Part shown: piece after piece, positions 61,619-64,000 of the stretch | Layout of the letters: every line of letters starts with the position of its first letter | How positions within the stretch are numbered: the first letter of the stretch is position 1 | Translations under genes and position numbers: made by a program | Notes under the pieces: model-generated | Seen by the model: the letters and a program-made list of their open reading frames with translations, nothing else | Database searches by the model: none | Told to the model about the DNA's origin: nothing | Assembly (NCBI RefSeq): GCF_017813235.1 | Contig: NZ_JAGISH010000004.1 | Coordinates: 1 to 64,000 of the forward strand | DNA length: 64,000 bases | Reading direction: 5' to 3' | Source: Sagittula salina | GTDB lineage: Bacteria; Pseudomonadota; Alphaproteobacteria; Rhodobacterales; Rhodobacteraceae

Positions 61619-62947
61619 TCAGGGCCAGTCCGGCGGGTCGCAGCGCAGCGGTCCTGCCGGGAAGGCCCAGCGCGGCCCCCGCCCGCCCAGACGCCCCGGA
61701 AAGGCCACGCGCCGCGCCGGACCCCAGCCGGTCGCCTCGCTCTCCGGCGACAGGTCCTGTGGTCCTTCCTCCAGCGGTTCCCCCGTGAACGCCCGTGCCC
61801 CCGCGCCGGTCAGCAGCGCTGCACTGCGCGCCAGCGACAGCCGCGCGCTCAGGACGCGGCCCTCCTCCTGCCGCACCCGCAGGGCGCGCAGCACCGCCGC
61901 CGCCATCAGGTAGCCCGTCGCGTGATCCAGTGCCTGAACCGGCAGCGGCACGGGACGCGCCCCCGCTGCCGGCTCGCCCCCACGCCGCGCCATGCCCTCC
62001 GCCGCGATGCCGCAACTCATCTGCACGAGGCTGTCGAACCCCCGTCTACCGGCCCACGGCCCCGTCCAGCCATAGGCGTTCAGGCTCACGTCCACGCAGG
62101 CAGGCGCCAGCCGCTGCCGCACCTCTCCGCCGTAGCCCAGCCCCTCCAGCGCGCCGGGGCGGTAGCCGTGCACCAGCACATCACTCTCGCGCAACAGCGC
62201 CTCGAACCGCGCGCGATCCTCCGCCCGGCGCAGGTCCAGCCCGGCGCGGCGCTTGCCCAGCGTGACCTCCGGCTCCACCCCCGGTTCCGACCAGCCTGGC
62301 GGATCTATACGCAGCACACGCGCCCCGAACCCGGCAAGGAATCGTGTCGCCACCGGCCCGGCGAGCACCCGCGTCAGGTCAAGCACCCGGATCCCGTCCA
62401 AGCCACCCTGACCCCGCCCCTGCCCCGCGTCCTCCCACGCAATCAAAGGCTCCACCGCCACCGCGCGCCCCTGCGGATGCGCGGCCCAGCCGTCAAGAGA
62501 ATGCATCGCCGCCGCCGCGCCGCCGGCACCCACCACCGCCGTCTCCAGCGCCTCGGCCTTCCAGTCCGTCACCGCCTCGGCCACCGCCGCGCTCTCCCCC
62601 GCGCAACCCAGCACCGACAGGGCCGCCGTCCGGTGATGCGGTGCGTTGGTGTGCAGCCGGATCCAGCCATCCGCAGCGCGATAATCCCCGGCCACCGAAT
62701 CCCAGGCCGAGGGCAGATCCCACCCCTCCGGCCGCAACGTCCGAGAGAACCAGATCAAGGTTCGCCGCCGGTCGACCTCCGCCGCCTCTCCCGTCAACCG
62801 CGCCAGTTGCCCTGCGGCCGCCGCAACAGAGGCCACCGCCAGGTCCGAGGTTGCAAAACAGGACGGCAGTTCTCCCGCCCCACTCACCGCCACCGCGCCG
62901 CCGCCTTCCAGCGCCGCGCCGATCTGCTCGTCGAAGTACCCCGTCAT
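61619..62947 (-). CDS. CaiB/BaiF family (class III) CoA-transferase
   Basis: This 442-residue protein contains IRVLDLTRVLAGPVATRFLAGFGARVLRI, TLGKRRAGLDLRR, DVLVHGYRPGALEGLGYG and YGWTGPWAGRRGFDSLVQ, the class III CoA-transferase core. It has an extra N-terminal region (about 210 residues) that itself looks like a degraded copy of the fold. ATG 62947 is chosen for the GGAGG seven bases upstream; ATG 62959 is an alternative. The expected catalytic Asp after DSLVQ is not obvious, so activity is uncertain. Substrate unknown. Confidence 0.85.
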   Translation of the reverse strand: MTGYFDEQIGAALEGGGAVAVSGAGELPSCFATSDLAVASVAAAAGQLARLTGEAAEVDRRRTLIWFSRTLRPEGWDLPSAWDSVAGDYRAADGWIRLHTNAPHHRTAALSVLGCAGESAAVAEAVTDWKAEALETAVVGAGGAAAAMHSLDGWAAHPQGRAVAVEPLIAWEDAGQGRGQGGLDGIRVLDLTRVLAGPVATRFLAGFGARVLRIDPPGWSEPGVEPEVTLGKRRAGLDLRRAEDRARFEALLRESDVLVHGYRPGALEGLGYGGEVRQRLAPACVDVSLNAYGWTGPWAGRRGFDSLVQMSCGIAAEGMARRGGEPAAGARPVPLPVQALDHATGYLMAAAVLRALRVRQEEGRVLSARLSLARSAALLTGAGARAFTGEPLEEGPQDLSPESEATGWGPARRVAFPGRLGGRGPRWAFPAGPLRCDPPDWP

Positions 62948-63037
62948 GCCAGCCTCCATGGCAGTCCGCCTCTCAGTCCCCCCACCAGAGGGCCTGAGCG
63001 CGCAAGTGTAAATGCTCCTCGCCGCACTACCGCCTCC

Positions 63038-63085
63038 TGAAAAGCTTCTTGAAAAGCTTCCGGCAAAGCTGCCGGCAAAGCTTCC
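63038..63085. repeat. Four tandem 12-base repeats (xGAAAAGCTTCx type)
   Basis: Units TGAAAAGCTTCT, TGAAAAGCTTCC, GGCAAAGCTGCC and GGCAAAGCTTCC lie head to tail, each centred on a self-complementary AAGCTT or AAGCTG. They lie in the 369-base gap 62948-63316 between the CoA-transferase and RpiR genes. Nothing else was recognised there. Confidence 0.75.
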
Positions 63086-63316
63086 GGCATCCCCTCCCTC
63101 CGCGCGGCCGCCGTCCCCGTGCTTCGTCTCGGCTTGTGAAATTCGCGAGTCCGGGGCAGCGCCCCAGCCTTGACGCCGCCGTTTCGCCCGGCCCCTGTGC
63201 TTGCCTTGACCGGGCGCCGTCGCACCTGCGCCCCCGTTCACCACCCGAAGACGATCGCCATGGATGGTCGGCGGCTCGGGCCGGATTCTGCACGACCAGC
63301 GGCGCGGCATGATCGG

Positions 63317-64000
63317 TCAGCGCCCCATGGGCTCGCGCCCTGTCACCACGGGGATGCGCGGCTCGCCCGCGCCCTCCTGCACCCGCGCCGCCACCGCCAC
63401 CATCAGTGCCTGTGCAAGACACATCGGCGCCGCCAGAGACCGCGAAAACGTGTAATCGTGCTCCGGCACGGCGAACAACACACGAGCCTTTGTCTTCAGC
63501 GGCGACAGGCTGCTGTCGGTGATGGCGATGACCGGCAGGCCCGCCTGCCCCGCCTCATCGACGATATTGACCACCTCCGTTGCGTAGAACCGGAAGGACA
63601 CCGCGATCAGAACATCCCCCGCCCGCATGGTGCGCGCCATATGCGTGGCCAGCCCGCCGCCCGCGTCCAGCGTCACGCAGGGCCGCCCCAGCATGGTCAG
63701 GATGTAACGCAGCAGCACCGCCACCGGCTCTGACCGCAATTGCCCCGCGACATAGACCGTCCCCGCCGCCGCGATCATCTCGGCCGCGCGGTCAAGGTCC
63801 GCCGCATCGACCCGCTCCAGCAGATCCCGAAGCGACGCGATGTCCCGCACCACCAGATCGTGCAGGAACCCCATGTCCGATCGGTCCTCGCGTCCCGCCA
63901 GTTCGCCCTCAAGCGCGCGCTTGCGCGCCTCGAAACCCGGCGCCGCGGTCGACAGCCGCCGCCGGAACAGCGTCTGAAGGTCCCGAAAGCCGCTGTAGCC
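63317..64000 (-). CDS. RpiR/MurR-family regulator with SIS domain, cut by the window edge
   Basis: About 228 codons are visible. The linker GYSGFRDLQTLFRRRL is followed by a SIS sugar-phosphate-binding domain (AAAGTVYVAGQLRSEPVAVLL, GDVLIAVSFRFYATEVVNIV, LPVIAITDSSLSPL). The N-terminal HTH_6 domain lies beyond 64000. Regulators of this type sense sugar phosphates. The regulated genes cannot be seen; the downstream CoA-transferase is on the same strand but 369 bases away. Confidence 0.9.
   Translation of the reverse strand, partial: GYSGFRDLQTLFRRRLSTAAPGFEARKRALEGELAGREDRSDMGFLHDLVVRDIASLRDLLERVDAADLDRAAEMIAAAGTVYVAGQLRSEPVAVLLRYILTMLGRPCVTLDAGGGLATHMARTMRAGDVLIAVSFRFYATEVVNIVDEAGQAGLPVIAITDSSLSPLKTKARVLFAVPEHDYTFSRSLAAPMCLAQALMVAVAARVQEGAGEPRIPVVTGREPMGR

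Noticed and set aside
63062-63422. Short minus-strand frame with PEA/FQEA tetrapeptide repeats upstream of the CoA-transferase
   Set aside because: The repeats follow from the 12-base DNA repeat in any frame. No ribosome-binding site or conserved motif supports translation.

Overview
This 64 kb window is high-GC DNA whose gene content and arrangement point to a marine alphaproteobacterium of the Rhodobacteraceae (Roseobacter-like). The indicators are a urease cluster next to a urea ABC transporter, many periplasmic-binding-protein ABC systems for sugars and amino acids, an inositol catabolism operon, IS5-type transposase debris and an RTX/VCBS giant protein. The assignment comes from reading the proteins, not from a database search. 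No rRNA, tRNA, CRISPR array, prophage or replication origin was seen.

Layout. 1-2100: IS5-family transposase remnants, with one copy apparently inserted into another. 2202-10799 (-): a 2865-residue secreted multi-domain protein (Cna-B-like domain, two long repeats, RTX, cadherin-like VCBS repeats, FG-GAP propeller, amidotransferase-like tail). 11.0-11.4 kb: another decayed transposase. 11.5-12.4 kb: two near-twin cold-shock genes, each behind a conserved structured leader. 12.6 kb: a FucU/RbsD mutarotase. 13.1-18.8 kb (-): urease operon ureD-A-[53 aa]-B-[107 aa]-C-E-F-G. 19.2-25.8 kb (+): urtA-B-[GNAT]-C-D-E. 25.9-34.0 kb (-): carbohydrate ABC transporter (binding protein, two unusually long permeases, ATPase) followed by three Gfo/Idh/MocA oxidoreductases, with a divergent sugar isomerase/epimerase at 34.2 kb. 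35.6-40.3 kb (+): a ribose/fructose-type sugar ABC transporter with a lactonase-like amidohydrolase and an aldo/keto reductase, suggesting oxidative breakdown of a fucose- or arabinose-like sugar. 40.4-44.1 kb: amino-acid ABC transporter parts split by an opposite-strand aminotransferase. 44.2-51.9 kb: MarR regulator, LacI-type regulator and iolC-D-E-[small membrane protein]-iolB. 52.0-57.8 kb: FAD-linked oxidase, DUF4198-like protein, SRPBCC protein, NudC and a Tat-exported 2',3'-cyclic nucleotide phosphodiesterase. 58.1-61.6 kb (+): gpsA, a HAD sugar-phosphatase and ggpS, which together look like a glucosylglycerol osmolyte operon. 61.6-64.0 kb (-): CaiB-type CoA-transferase and an RpiR regulator cut by the window edge.

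How it fits together. Urea is imported by UrtABCDE and hydrolysed in the cytoplasm by the adjacent urease. Several independent sugar and polyol uptake and oxidation modules follow, with inositol the clearest. The gpsA-phosphatase-ggpS block would make sn-glycerol-3-phosphate, join it to ADP-glucose and dephosphorylate the product to glucosylglycerol, which suits a saline habitat. The points most worth a second look are the small translationally coupled genes inside the urease operon, the missing start codon and C-run at gpsA, the twin csp leaders, the enlarged permeases, and the giant protein bracketed by inverted IS ends.
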